DNA from: Anthoceros angustus | Lineage: Eukaryota > Streptophyta > Anthocerotopsida > Anthocerotales > Anthocerotaceae | Direction: 5' to 3' | Length of the DNA stretch: 64,000 nucleotides | NCBI GenBank assembly: GCA_010909165.1 | Contig: VJWM01000250.1 | Coordinates: 1 to 64,000 of the forward strand | Shown here: one piece after another, positions 34,943 through 45,448 of the stretch | Layout: every line of letters starts with the position of its first letter | Position numbering within the stretch: position 1 is the first letter of the stretch | Program-made: the position numbers and the translations under genes | Notes under the pieces: model-generated | The model's database searches: none | What the model was told of the DNA's origin: nothing | The model's input: the letters and a program-made list of their open reading frames with translations, nothing else

Positions 34943-35327
34943 CTTCAGGGCCACCCTGAGGTCCTCTTCTAATATTTTTCTGATGTGCCTACGATCCAAA
35001 CGACAGCATGTCTATTGCTCCTAGCTGCTGGCAGCAGGATGTTTTGGAGATGGTGTTTATGACTGGCTGGTTGTGAGCTGCCTTGGCGTTCGTAATGGGT
35101 CTGGGTGTCCCAGCTGTACCCCACCTTGACGTCATGTTAAATGTTCCCGCCTGTCTATATACAGTGTGCCTGGAGTTGAAGGTTGGGCAGTGATGAGGCA
35201 TGTGGTCGTAATGGAGCTTGGGTGTCCCACCTCTTTCCCCATGCATATTGCAACCCTGGACGTTGTGTCACAGTCCAAGTCTGGCAAAGGTGTGGAATAT
35301 CAGTAGTTTTACCTGGATTTATATATT
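34943..35327. other. Downstream of NUP98-NUP96
   Basis: Likely 3' UTR and flank. No gene seen. The gypsy gag fragment begins abruptly at TGGATCTTGAGCCG. Confidence 0.5.
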
Positions 35328-36421
35328 GGATCTTGAGCCGAGTACTACTTAAATATTGTTGGCAATTATCTAAAGGGCTATGCTTTGTCTGGTGGAAGAA
35401 TTATGGTGCTAATGTTGCCTAGGGTAACCAAGCACATACCATCACAGACTGGGCATCTTTGAAAGAAGCCCTCAAGAAGCAGTTCCAACCTGTGAATGCT
35501 TCATATCTGAGTAGACAGCAGCTTGACAATATCAAGCGACAGGTACTGTACGAAATTATGTAAGTACCTATAGTGAAGCTGTCATGCATTGCATTACCAT
35601 GAGTGAGGATGATAAGCTGCATCGCTTCATGTCTGGTTTGAAAGACTGGGCTGCTAACAAAATTGAGTTGCATAGTCCAACCGCATTGGCGAGGCCATTA
35701 CGATGTATGCCATTCCGGATACTTTTCATTCTAGTACATCCAACTCCTCCAAAAGACTTCGAGGCAATACCCGTGGTCAATATGCCCATACTAGACAAAG
35801 TTCTAGTAATGCCGGAAGAGGAGCTGCCAAGAACTCTGAAATGGAATTGCAAAGGAAATTTTTGCGGAAATCGAGGAGCATGCAAAGGCAGCTCGGAAAA
35901 GATCACAATGGGTTCTTAAAAAGGAGTTTGCTACTCATGTGGAGAGCCAGGACATTATGCAAATGAATTCCTGAATGCCGAATAGACTCTCAATGTAGCA
36001 AAAGGAGATCTAGAAGACTCAGGATCACAGAAGTGGCCAAATTTGAGGATCCCAAGTGACGGGATTGGCCACATGTTGTGAAGGCTATATGTGGTGAGTC
36101 TTAGGTCGAGGACAGCACTATTCGAAGGGCGGGTGGAGAGCTCATGTACATACATGGATGTTTGAATGGAGCAGAAGTGAGGATGTTGCTTGACTTGGCA
36201 GCACACAATTTCATTTGTCCTAGCAAGGCAAGCAAGCTTGGTTTGATATGGGCTAGTACATCCGAGCCATGTAGAGTGAAACAAGCATTGTGAAACAAGC
36301 TAAAGAAATCTTGCAATACATAGGTGAATTACAAGAAGTGCATTTGCGATAATGAACTGGAAAGGAGCATGTAGACATGGATGATCATGAAATCATCTTG
36401 GGCTTAGAATGGATGAAGGCC
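35328..36421 (+). mobile_element. Ty3/gypsy gag-protease fragment, degraded copy 1
   Basis: Gag core (EYYLNIVGNYLKGYAL, TDWASLKEALKKQFQPVN) and a later stretch DDKLHRFMSGLKDWAANKIE, then a CCHC zinc knuckle (CYSCGEPGHYAN, last Cys lost) and a protease-like region with MLLDLAA and DDHEIILGLEWMKA. The frame is broken many times. The better-preserved copy is at 39520-40640. Lost CAG/CTG sites account for several breaks. Confidence 0.75.
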
Positions 36422-36882
36422 AACTCACAAATTATAGGGTTATGCAGATCAATTTATCATAATTAACTGAATAATTACATTGTTTCTATACATGTTCAAG
36501 AAAAGAACTTAAACATTCATGCAGCTATATTTTATACTTCTTGAAAAGGCCTTAATTTAATTTAGTTTATAATTTCTTTCCATAAAATTTTCATTCCCAT
36601 AACGATTACCCTTCTTCTCCTCTCTTGGTTCAATCACGTTCTTCTCACTTATGTAGTAACCCCTAAACACACCAACAGTATTGAAATAAGGTACAAAGAT
36701 GAGATAAAAAGTTAAGTTAATAGCTGCCTTATTAAGAAGATGCATGTGTTGTATGCTTCAAGCAATTCCTATTAGAGAGTAATTGCTACACCCACAAATG
36801 AAGAGTTGCCTAGAGAGGATTTTTAATGATCCCTGGAAGAATCCCTAGATTTAAAAGTTGCCTAGTTGAGGTCAAGCTGCGG
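36422..36882. other. AT-rich spacer between gypsy fragments
   Basis: 36422-36550 recurs at 37250-37370 and, in part, at 41160-41250. 36560-36880 is AT-rich and not repeated in the window. No gene seen. Confidence 0.55.
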
Positions 36883-37249
36883 GATATATGAAGGCTATAT
36901 GTGGTGAGTCTTAGGTCGAGGACAGCACTATTCAAGGGCGGGTGGAGAGCTCATGTACATACATGGATGTTTGAATGGAGCAGCAGTGAGGATGTTGCTT
37001 GACTTGGCAGCAACACAATTTCATTTGTCCTAGCAAGGCAAGCAAGCTTGGTTTGATATGGGCTAGTACATCTGAGCCATGTAGAGTGAAACAAGCATTG
37101 TGAAACAAGCTAAAGAAATGCTGCAATACATAGGTGAATTACAAGAAGTGCATTTGCAGATAATGAACTGGAAAGGAGCAGTTGTAGACATGGATGATCA
37201 TGAAATCATCTTGGGCTTAGAATGGATGAAGGCCAACTCACAAATTATA
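36883..37249 (+). mobile_element. Gypsy protease fragment, copy 2
   Basis: Repeats 36080-36420 with better-kept bases (for example AGCAGCAGTGAGG where copy 1 has AGCAGAAGTGAGG). It ends at the same word (CAACTCACAAATTATAGGG) before the AT-rich spacer. Confidence 0.7.
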
Positions 37250-37630
37250 GGGTTATGCAGATCAATTTATCATAATTAACTGAATAATTACATTGTTTCT
37301 ATACATGTTCAAGAAAAGAACTTAAACATTCATGCAGCTATATTTTATACTTCTTGAAAAGGCCTTAATTTAAACTATGACCAAAAGTCATGTCTATTCA
37401 TATGAGGTCATAACCCTAACGAAAGGGTATGCCTTTTAATAGTATTTCTATTTCGGCTATATATGCCTATGTAACTAAACGTAACCCTAAACTGTAATGG
37501 TCAACATTCATATACACAGTTTCTGTTACAGTTCGTCACTCCCTCTTGTTGATTATTGCAGTAGGTGCTAGTGTGCATTTACGTCTACTCCAGTCCTTTC
37601 GCTGATGTAGCTGAGGATGGCGGACTACTT
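37250..37630 (+). repeat. LTR-like block, first copy
   Basis: About 380 bp shared with 41160-41500. It includes GAGGTCATAACCCTAACGAA, a TATA-like CTATATATGCC and CACTCCCTCTTGTTGATTATT. It sits upstream of a small ORF and a primer-binding site, so it may be the promoter part of an LTR. Boundaries are not defined. Confidence 0.5.
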
Positions 37631-37800
37631 GCGTGTGTCTTGTGAAGAGTTTCTTTTTGTTGCACCTTTCCTTCTTGCAGTATTTAAGCTCGCAAGCTGA
37701 GCACAAGAATTATTTGCTCAAGTTTGCTGTTGTTCTTCTGTTTCTGTACACCTTGAATCTCTTAATACAAGAGTGTCTGAGCACCAAACTGCTGGCTCTC

Positions 37801-38208
37801 ATGTCGTCACGTGGACGATCTGTCCAGCCCCGGTTTGGTTCTGTGAGGGATCGGTTAGGTAGGTTCGCGAGGAAAGCAAGGCCGTCCTCGCCTAGGACAA
37901 CCGCCCTCGGCAGCGATTACCTCTGTCGTGGTACACGGGAAGGCGGTGGTCGCGGCCGCCCTAGGGGCTCGAGAAGCACCGCCTCGAGAGGTGGACACAG
38001 CTCTGCAAACATGGGAGCGCCTTCTCGCACCACTCCTGCGCCGTTGACTGAAAAGATTGCAAAACCTGCTGCAGTGGCGCCGAAACGTAAGTTGATGGCT
38101 GAAGATTTCGCATATTCTAATGACGAGTTGTATTCTTTCAATAAAGAGCAGCACCTCGAGGAGGTGGCCTGCGAGTTGTCAATGGACGGTGGGCTACTTG
38201 GAGCCTAG
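37801..38208 (+). CDS. Small basic Arg/Gly/Ser-rich ORF in the element leader (unrecognised)
   Basis: A 135-codon frame from ATG at 37801. The N-terminal half is Arg/Gly/Ser-rich (MSSRGRSVQPRFGSVRDRLG). A degraded copy lies at 41550-41880. It precedes the primer-binding site by about 130 bp, so it may be LTR sequence that is open by chance. I do not recognise it; function unknown. Confidence 0.35.
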   Translation: MSSRGRSVQPRFGSVRDRLGRFARKARPSSPRTTALGSDYLCRGTREGGGRGRPRGSRSTASRGGHSSANMGAPSRTTPAPLTEKIAKPAAVAPKRKLMAEDFAYSNDELYSFNKEQHLEEVACELSMDGGLLGA

Positions 38209-38341
38209 TGCTGTGTTGCGAGGTTGAGAGCATTGAGAATCGTGCAAGTCTCTTGTGGAGTGAATTGGTGAGGTCCTAGACCACTGGGAAGCCAGCACTT
38301 GTCGCTTCCTTAGTGGCTGCACAGTGAGAGGTGTTACTTTG

Positions 38342-38352
38342 TGGTATCAGAG
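38342..38352 (+). other. Initiator tRNA-Met primer-binding site
   Basis: TGGTATCAGAG exactly matches the plant iMet primer-binding core. It is followed within 50 bp by ATGGTCAAGAAGAAGCGC, a likely gag start. Confidence 0.75.
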
Positions 38353-38390
38353 TGTGGTCCATTCCTCCGAGTGATTAGAGAGTGCACAAG

Positions 38391-38690
38391 ATGGTCAAGA
38401 AGAAGCGCAAGGAGAGGCTGAAGAAGTAGCAGTCTCCTGCCGATCATCTGCCTCAACCGCCTGAAGATTCATCATCGTCAGAAGAAGAAGTAAGAGCGCC
38501 ACCTAAGACCATAGCAGGCCCATCTGGAGAGAAGTCAGAGGACTGGAAGACAGATGGTGTAAGTACTTTATCAAGTTCTTCTAGGTGTCTTGGACGATGT
38601 GATGACTTCAAGGAAAAAAGCGAAGCAGAATCCACAGCCCACAACTCAACAAGGCAAAGATGCGGAAGATCAACAAGAAATCTTTCCGGC
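38391..38690 (+). mobile_element. N-terminal gag fragment of the gypsy element
   Basis: Starts MVKKKRKERLKK, then a TAG, then a Ser/Glu-rich stretch (PEDSSSSEEEVRAPPK). It is cut off at 38694, where minus-strand copia sequence begins. The stop is TAG before CAG, again compatible with a lost CAG. Confidence 0.5.
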
Positions 38691-38693
38691 GTT

Positions 38694-39274
38694 CATGAGT
38701 AAAACATGGGGTTTTAGCGAGAGCAATTGAACCTGATTGTCAATTCGATGTAGTGCGGGTTGGGAGGTGCGGGCCTAGTTCACGAGCAGAGTGCACCATA
38801 CTATTTCCTTGTTGTTGCTATGAGGACCCGATACCGGCTTTGCTAGAAAGTGCAATTGTTGGTTGCTTTTACTTGACCATATCGGCCCTCCGACATCGAC
38901 AACATATCTAGAGGCGATTTTCTTGTATCTATGTCACCGCATAATCGTCATATAAACTTCTCTCTGTGGCTCCTTTCGATATGATTTTATGCCTCTGTGT
39001 CTTTGTTCCTTTCAAATATCTAAAGACTCGTTACACTTCCAAAGTGTTCTGTCCGTGGTTTTCGACCTGTGAGAACACTTGTGGCATACTACGGTCAAGT
39101 TGTATTAGCATAGATAGATAAGTTTACCAACTCCCTGTCGATAAGGTATCTTTGACATTTGATCCTTCTCAGTTTGTGTTTCAGGTGACATGCTTTTACT
39201 AAGTTCGATTCCACTTGGCAGGGGCGTGGCTGCAGGCTTCGCATCCTTCAAGCCAAGTTGCTCAATACTGTCTA
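38694..39274 (-). mobile_element. Ty1/copia RNase H/RT end, degraded copy
   Basis: Minus-strand copy of 42541-43174 with many small differences, mostly CAG/CTG turned into CG or CGG. No usable frame remains. The cleaner copy encodes the RNase H domain. Confidence 0.75.
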
Positions 39275-39524
39275 AGAGTTAACGTGGTTCCTCGGGAGTT
39301 GGCATGGGGTAGCGGTCCTGACTGGTGACTGCGTTGATGGGATGGTAGTCCCCGCACATCCGCTTCTGTAGTCCACACGCCATTGTTGTCCTTCTTTGGC
39401 GATGCATGACGTTGCGGTATAGTCGAGCTGGAGGGCGAGCGAGGCCGGCTTCTAGGAGCTCGGACGCATCGACCATATTCCACAACATCGGGAAGTCGCG
39501 CTTTTCTCCATCTTGGATCTTGAG
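39275..39524 (-). mobile_element. Ty3/gypsy RT N-terminal fragment, degraded copy
   Basis: Minus-strand copy of 43175-43430, encoding MCGDYHPINAVTSQDRYPMP in one frame and PKKDNNGVWT in another. It ends at CCATCTTGGATCT, where plus-strand gag begins. Confidence 0.75.
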
Positions 39525-40640
39525 CCGGAGTACTACTTAAATATTGTTGGCAATTATCTAAAGGGCTATGCTTTGGTCTGGTGGAAGAATTATGGTGCTA
39601 ATGTTGCCTAGGGTAACCAAGCACATACCATCACAGACTGGGCATCTTTGAAAGAAGCCCTCAAGAAGCAGTTCCAACCTGTGAATGCTTCATATCGAGT
39701 GAAGCGGCAGACAATATCAAGCGGCGGTCTTGTCTGAGTGTGTAAGTACCTATAGTGAAGCTGTCATGCATTGCATTACCATGAGTGAGGATGATAAGCT
39801 GCATCGCTTCATGTCTGGTTTGAAAGACTGGGCTGCTAACAAAATTGAGTTGCATAGTCCAACTGCATTGGCAGAGGCCATTACAGTAGCAGATGCCATT
39901 CCAGATACTTTTCATTCTAGTACATCCAACTCCTCCAAAAGACTTCGAGGCAATACCCGTGGTCAATATGCCCATACTAGACAAAGTTCTAGTAATGCCG
40001 GAAGAGGAGCTGCCAAGAACTCTGCCGGAAATGGAATTGCAAAAGGAAATTTTTGCGGAAGAAATCGAGGAGCATGCAAAGGCCGCGGAGCTCAGAGAAC
40101 AGTCACAATGGGTTCTTAAAAAGGAGTTTGCTACTCATGTGGAGAGCCAGGACATTATGCAAATGAATTCCTGAATGCCGAATAGACTCTCAATGTAGCA
40201 AAAGGAGATCTAGAAGACTCAGGATCACAGAAGTGGCCAAATTTGAGGATCCCAAGTGACGGGATTGGCCACATGTTGTGAAGGCTATATGTGGTGAGTC
40301 TTAGAGTGCTGAGGACAGCACTATTCGAAGGGCGGGTGGAGAGCTCATGTACATACATGGATGTTTGAATGGAGCAGCAGTGAGGATGTTGCTTGACTTG
40401 GCAGCAACACAATTTCATTTGTCCTAGCAAGGCAAGCAAGCTTGGTTTGATATGGGCTAGTACATCTGAGCCATGTAGAGTGAAACAAGCATTGTGAAAC
40501 AAGCTAAAGAAATGCTGCAATACATAGGTGAATTACAAGAAGTGCATTTGCGATAATGAACTGGAAAAGCTTGTAGACATGGATGATCATGAAATCATCT
40601 TGGGCTTAGAATGGATGAAGGCCAACTCACTTGCAATCCA
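39525..40640 (+). mobile_element. Ty3/gypsy gag-protease fragment, copy 3
   Basis: Best-kept of the three gag copies. It has the gag core, the frame 39730-40119 with DDKLHRFMSGLKDWAANKIE and a Gly/Arg-rich nucleocapsid, a zinc knuckle CYSCGEPGHYANE (final Cys replaced), and a protease-like stretch ending DDHEIILGLEWMKANS. Several stops remain, so it is not functional. Confidence 0.75.
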
Positions 40641-41159
40641 AGTGCAATTTGGCATGGATACGGTGGCGTCTCTTGGGCACCGGATAGTGCCTAGTGGCAT
40701 CATGCCTCGCCAAGGTTCAGCTATCCAACAAGTGAAGGAGCCACAGTGTCTCAAAGATCAGCATTCTTAGGTTTGTGCAACTACTGTACATCCCTAATTT
40801 CAGCCGGACAAGCCACTCAATGACATTACGCAAGGGATCCTCTCGAGGCCTTTTCGACCATTGCTGATAGCATTCGCTTGCGCACCATCTTTTCGCTCGT
40901 GGCTCCACAACAAAGGCAATGCCGGTCGGTGAAGAGGGGCTCCATATTTCCATCTTCACTCACGGCCTTCTCGGTCACCCGAGTAGTTCAAGTGTCGGTC
41001 ATGATGCGCTATATGCGTTACGCTCCTCCTTTTGACCCTATTCCGGTTAAGAGGGTGTTAGGGTTAAATAGTTAACCACGGTTAGTTAACCTCACATGGG
41101 GTTTATTAACCATGCCTTTTAGGGTCACTTTACAAGACCGTATATAAGACACACAATTT
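40641..41159 (+). mobile_element. Gypsy RT tail and LTR start, degraded copy
   Basis: Degraded copy of 43690-44290: GGCATGGATACGGTGGCGTC, the pre-LTR segment, then TGTTAGGGTTAAATAGTTAA at about 41056, the LTR start. Confidence 0.7.
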
Positions 41160-42002
41160 TGTTAATTACATTGTTTCTATACATGTTCAAGAAAAGAACT
41201 TAAACATTCATGCAGCTATATTTTATACTTCTTGAAAAGGCCTTAATTTAAACTATGACCAAAAAGTCATGTCTATTCATATGAGGTCATAACCCTAACG
41301 AAAGGGTATGCCTTTTAATAGTATTTCTATTTCACTATATATGCCTATGTAACTAAGCGTAACCCTAAAGCGTAATGGTCAACATTCATATACAGTTTAC
41401 ATTACGTTGGCGTCACTCCCTCTTGTTGATTATTGCGGTAGGTGCTAGTGTGCATTTACGTCTACTCGATCCTTTCGGACTAGGTGAGGATGGCGGACTT
41501 CGTACGCCCAGATCTCTTAATACAGAGTGTCACGAGCACCAAAGCTAGGCTCTCATGTCGTGGTGGACGATCATCCGACCGGTTTGGTTACTGTGAGGAT
41601 CGGTTAGGTAGGTTCGCGAGGAAAGCAAGGCCGTCCTCGCCTAGGACAACTGCCTCAGCTACGGTCGTGGCGATTACCTCTGTCGTGGTACAACAGGAAG
41701 GCGGTCGCGGCCGCCTCTAGGGGCTCGAAACCGCCTCGAGAGGTGGACACGGCTCTGCAAACATGGGGCGCCTTCTCGCACCACTCCTGCGCCGTTGGGA
41801 AAAGATTGCAAAACTGCTGCGGTGGCGCCGAAACGTAAGTTGATGGCTGAAGATTTCGCATATTCTAATGACGAGTTGTATTAGCATAGATAGATAAGTT
41901 TACCAACTCCGTCGATAAGAGTTGGTGTTGGTCAGCTAGGTATATGATGAAGCGACATAAGGTCTCGTTCTGTCCAAAATTTCCTGATCATGTGATCAGC
42001 TA
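41160..42002 (+). repeat. Second copy of the LTR-like block and leader ORF, degraded
   Basis: 41160-41500 repeats 37290-37620 and 41550-41880 repeats 37801-38130 with bases lost at CAG/CTG. The last 120 bp continue with TTTACCAACTCC copia-like words. No intact frame. Confidence 0.7.
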
Positions 42003-42117
42003 CTATAGTGAGTTTCATTCTCTGTTTGCCTACCCTTCCTTGTTGCTTTCGTAGCCTTCATGTCACTAACTCCTGTGACATCCACTCATGTGACTCCTGT
42101 GATCTTCCACTCCCTTA

Positions 42118-42336
42118 CAAGAAGAGGAAGAGCTCAAATCTCATGACAAGATTTCCAATCAGGAGCGCAAGAGAAGAAATTCTCCCCTCTTTAATGAAAG
42201 TTTCACTTCTTCTTCTTCTGAGCATGATTCCATGGAAGAATCTGAGGAGACTAGCACTGAGTCTTACTCTCGTAGATCACCAAGAGACAGGTCTCATGAT
42301 TATGATGACTATGACGATGACTCTGAAGGCTACTAA
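42118..42336 (+). CDS. Acidic, Ser-rich C-terminal ORF fragment (unrecognised)
   Basis: Open frame ending TAA at 42334. It reads QEEEELKSHDKISNQERK, then a Ser run with EHDSMEESEETSTESYSRRS and a tail DYDDYDDDSEGY. No start codon is visible. Composition suggests a disordered tail, possibly from a retroelement gag. Not recognised. Confidence 0.35.
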   Translation, partial: QEEEELKSHDKISNQERKRRNSPLFNESFTSSSSEHDSMEESEETSTESYSRRSPRDRSHDYDDYDDDSEGY

Positions 42337-42349
42337 AGCTTTTTGTTTT

Positions 42350-43174
42350 GTTTAGTTTCTTAGGGCGGTTTGGGACTCTCCCAGTCCCAAAGAACTCACA
42401 TGCCTCTCGTGTAGGTTCCTTCCAAGGGGCTTGGTAAAGACATCTGCTGGGTTTTCTGCTGTTGGAACATATTGTAGTTGAATTGTTCCAGCTGAAACCA
42501 AGTCTCTTATGTAGTGATATTCCACTTCCACGTGGTTAGTTCATGAGTAAAACATGGGGTTTTAGCGAGAGCAATTGAACCCTGATTGTCAATTCTGATC
42601 GTGGTGCAGGTTGGGAGGTGCAGGCCTAGTTCCTGAAACAAGAGTCTGCACCATACTATTTCCTTTGTTGTTGCTATGAGGACCCGATACTCGGCTTCTA
42701 TGCTAGAAAGTGCAATTGTTGGTTGCTTTTTACTTGACCAGCATATCGGCCCTCCAGCAATACTGACAACATATCTAGAGACTGATTTTCTTGTATCTAT
42801 GTCACCTGCATAATCAGAGTCTGTATAAACTTCCAGGTCTACTGTGGCTCCTTTCTGATAACAGTATTTTATGCCTCTGTGTGCTGTTCCTTTCAAATAT
42901 CTAAAGACTCGTGTAACACACTTCCAGTGTTCCTGTCCAGGGTTTTCGAGAAACTGTGAGAGAACACTTGTGGCATAGGCTACTTCTGGTCAAGTTGTAT
43001 TAGCTGCATAGATAAGTTTACCAACTCCCTGTCGATAAGGTATCTTTGACATTTGATCCTTCTCAGTTTGTGTTTCAGGTGACATGCTTTTACTAAGTTC
43101 GATTCCACTTGGCAGGGGCGTGGCTGCAGGCTTCGCATCCTTCAAGCCAAGTTGCTCAATACTGTCTAAGAGTT
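42350..43174 (-). mobile_element. Ty1/copia RT end and RNase H, clean copy
   Basis: Minus strand. Contains the RT end (KLIYAA, FRYLKGTAHRGIKY), RNase H with YTDSDYAGDIDTRKSVSRYV, WSSKKQPTIALSSIEAEY and RIDNQGSIALAKTP, and the end NPADVFTKPLG. Only this 3' part of pol is present and frame breaks occur, so it is a fragment. Its orientation is opposite to the copia at 45.2-54.8 kb and it is a different family. Confidence 0.85.
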
Positions 43175-43430
43175 AACGTGGTTCCTCGGGAGTTGGCATG
43201 GGGTAGCGGTCCTGACTGGTGACTGCGTTGATGGGATGGTAGTCCCCGCACATCCGCTTCTGTAGTCCACACGCCATTGTTGTCCTTCTTTGGCAGCATG
43301 ACAGTCGCAGCTGCATAGTCAGAGCTGGAGGGCCGAACGAGGCCAGCTTCTAGGAGCTCCTGGCAGCGAGCATCGACCATATTCCACAACATCGGGAAGT
43401 CTGCCTTTTTCTCCATCTTGGATCTCCGGC
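43175..43430 (-). mobile_element. Ty3/gypsy RT N-terminal half, minus strand
   Basis: Encodes CQELLEAGLVRPSSSDYAAA, PKKDNNGVWT and, after a shift, CGDYHPINAVTSQDRYPMP: the fingers part of a gypsy RT. The next part of the same domain (MDLRQGFNQ...) lies directly beside it on the plus strand. Confidence 0.85.
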
Positions 43431-44172
43431 AGGGGTTCAACCAGGTACCGGTGGCTAAGGAAGACATCTGCAAGACAGCCTTCCATGGCTCCAAGCAGCT
43501 GTGGGAGTGGCTGATGATGCCTTTCAGCTTCAAGAATCCGCCGATGACCTTCCAGCGCGTTATGGACACGGTGCTTTCAGGGTCTGCCAACTTGATGTGC
43601 TATATTGATGATGTCCTAGTACATAGCCTGGATTTTGAGTCGCATCTAACCCACCTGGAGGAACTGTTTAAGCATTTGAGGAAGGCCCAACTCACTTGCA
43701 ATCCAGCCAAGTGCGAATTTGGCATGGATACGGTGGCGTCTCTTGGGCACCGGATAGTGCCTAGTGGCATCATGCCTCAGCAAGGTTCAGGCTATCCAAC
43801 AAGTGAAGGAGCCCACGAATGTCTCAGCACTGCGAGCATTCTTAGGTTTGTGCAACTACTACCGGGTGTACATCCCTAATTTCAGCCGGACAGTCAAGCC
43901 ACTCAATGACCTGTTACGCAAGGGATCCTCTCGAGGCCTTTTCTGACTGCTGATAGCCCCATTCCGCTTGCGCACCATCTTTTCGCTCAGCGTGGCTCCA
44001 GCAACAAAGGCAATGCCCAGTCAGGTGAAGACGAGGGGGCTCCATATTTCCATCTTCAGCTCACAGTCTTCTCGCGCCCGTCCTTCAGAGTAGTTCAAGT
44101 GTCAGTCATGATGCGCTTACATATGCCTGCGTTTACGCTCCTCCTTTTTGACCCTATTCGGTTAAGAGGGGG
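43425..44172 (+). mobile_element. Ty3/gypsy RT C-terminal half to polypurine tract
   Basis: Encodes LRQGFNQVPVAKEDICKTAF, the catalytic YIDD (codons 43601-43612), EELFKHLRKAQLTCNPAKCE and, after a one-base shift near 43790, VSALRAFLGLCNYYRVYIPN. The frame then ends. RNase H and integrase are essentially missing. A polypurine tract AAGAGGGGG occupies 44164-44172. Confidence 0.85.
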
Positions 44173-44300
44173 TGTTAGGGTTAAATAGTTAACCACAGTT
44201 AGTTAACCTCACATGGGTTTATTAACCATGCCTTTTAGGGTCACTTTACAAGACTGTATATAAGACACACAATTTTGTTAATTACATTATTATTGTTTGC
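44173..44300 (+). mobile_element. Gypsy LTR start (3' LTR fragment)
   Basis: Begins TGTTAGGGTTAAATAGTTAA right after the polypurine tract. It has a TATATAAG box at 44257-44264. The LTR end is unclear because gag-like sequence follows soon after 44300. Confidence 0.7.
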
Positions 44301-45208
44301 TATTGCATATGTTCTCTATGACTAGCACTTTGTGTCAGGATGAAGCATCGGCGTGCTATCGAGAGCACAAGGCGAGGTTGTTGAGCGGCACGTCTGGAAG
44401 ACCAGTGAGTAGCAATTCGAGCTCCGAAGGAACCAGTGCAGACGGAGCAGTGGCACCAAGTGGGCACGATCCCATCGAAGAGATGTTTGACATCTTCTGG
44501 CTGGAGTTTCCTGCAAGCACGGATGAGAAGATCTTCGAGCTGACAATATTCAAGATAAAGTCAGGCGAGACTGCGAAGGTGGGTTACCGAAGAATCGACC
44601 AGTTGGTACGTGACACCAAGATCATGAGTGACCGACTGGCTGCAGAGAAGTACTTGCAGGCATTGCCATATGCGCTGCGCATGAAGGTGCAACAAGCGGT
44701 GCACAGCACGAAGGGGCAACACCACACCCTCAAGGAAGTGTACGAGATGGATGACAAGATAGGGCCCACTGACAGTTTCTCTCGTGATGTTGCAAGTGAT
44801 CACTCCAGCACAAGTAGGAGTGGTGGACGACATGACCGATGCGGAGGTCAGAGTGAGGAGCTCGGCGAAACAAGCTAGCTCATACAGCCCAAGTGACAAG
44901 CCCCTGCATGAGGTGCCGAGGGACGGACCATTCCCCTCATGAGTGCGAGCATGCATTTGGAGAAGTCAAGGGTGAGGAGCCGTGCCCTAGTTGTAGGAGG
45001 TACGGGCACAATGAAGCGGCATGTTGGGAGAATCATCCGGAATTGCAGCCTATGGGTTACCGAGCAGCAACCCCGGCCAATGCATCTGCGTCAACCTCAT
45101 GCACAAAATCAGCAAAGAGCAAAGGCACCATGGAGGAGGCACTCTCCCTGTTCATGAGTTTATGTAAGGCAGATGATATCCGGCTTCTTGTATTTGACCA
45201 GGAGGTCG
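44300..45208 (+). mobile_element. Retroelement gag with two zinc knuckles, split by a copia insertion
   Basis: First frame 44297-44878 is gag-like (PIEEMFDIFWLEF, RIDQLVRDTKIMSDRLAAEK). After a shift it continues with two CX2CX4HX4C knuckles, CMRCRGTDHSPHEC and CPSCRRYGHNEAAC, and then IRLLVFDQEV. At 45208 the frame is cut by the copia LTR. After the target duplication the frame resumes at 54771 as VHFDARVIVDVPN. Confidence 0.75.
45204..45208. other. Target site duplication GGTCG, left
   Basis: GGTCG directly precedes the TG of the 5' LTR; the same five bases follow the CA of the LTR ending at 54765. Confidence 0.8.
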
Positions 45209-45434
45209 TGTTGAAGCACATGCGCTGACGTAACTGGAGCCTAGTAGTTTAGAGCACGTTAAGCAATAGGGTTTAAGATAGAGCAGTTCAAGTAGTTTAA
45301 GTAGTTTTACTTACACGGTTATTATGAACCGTTATTAGCCTAAGCAGCAGTTATAACCGCGATATGTATTGGTATAAATACGTTTCGTTATCAATACAAT
45401 TTACCCTTTTTTGCTCAATTCTGCTTCCACTACA
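45209..45434 (+). mobile_element. Copia 5' LTR (226 bp)
   Basis: TGTTGAAGCACATGCGCTGA to CTTCCACTACA, starting TG and ending CA. TATA box TATAAATA at 45373-45380. Nearly identical to the LTR at 54539-54765. Confidence 0.88.
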
Positions 45435-45448
45435 TGGCATCAAAGCAG
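45435..45448 (+). other. Copia primer-binding site
   Basis: TGGCATCAAAGCAG immediately follows the LTR and is a variant of the iMet primer site (TGGTATCAGAGC). Confidence 0.65.

Noticed and set aside
43104-43120. tRNA-like GTTCGATTCC
   Set aside because: It is inside the minus-strand copia RT coding sequence and no cloverleaf surrounds it.
44173-44200. Telomere-like TTAGGGTT
   Set aside because: A single TTAGGG-type word at the start of an LTR; no tandem array of the plant telomere unit.
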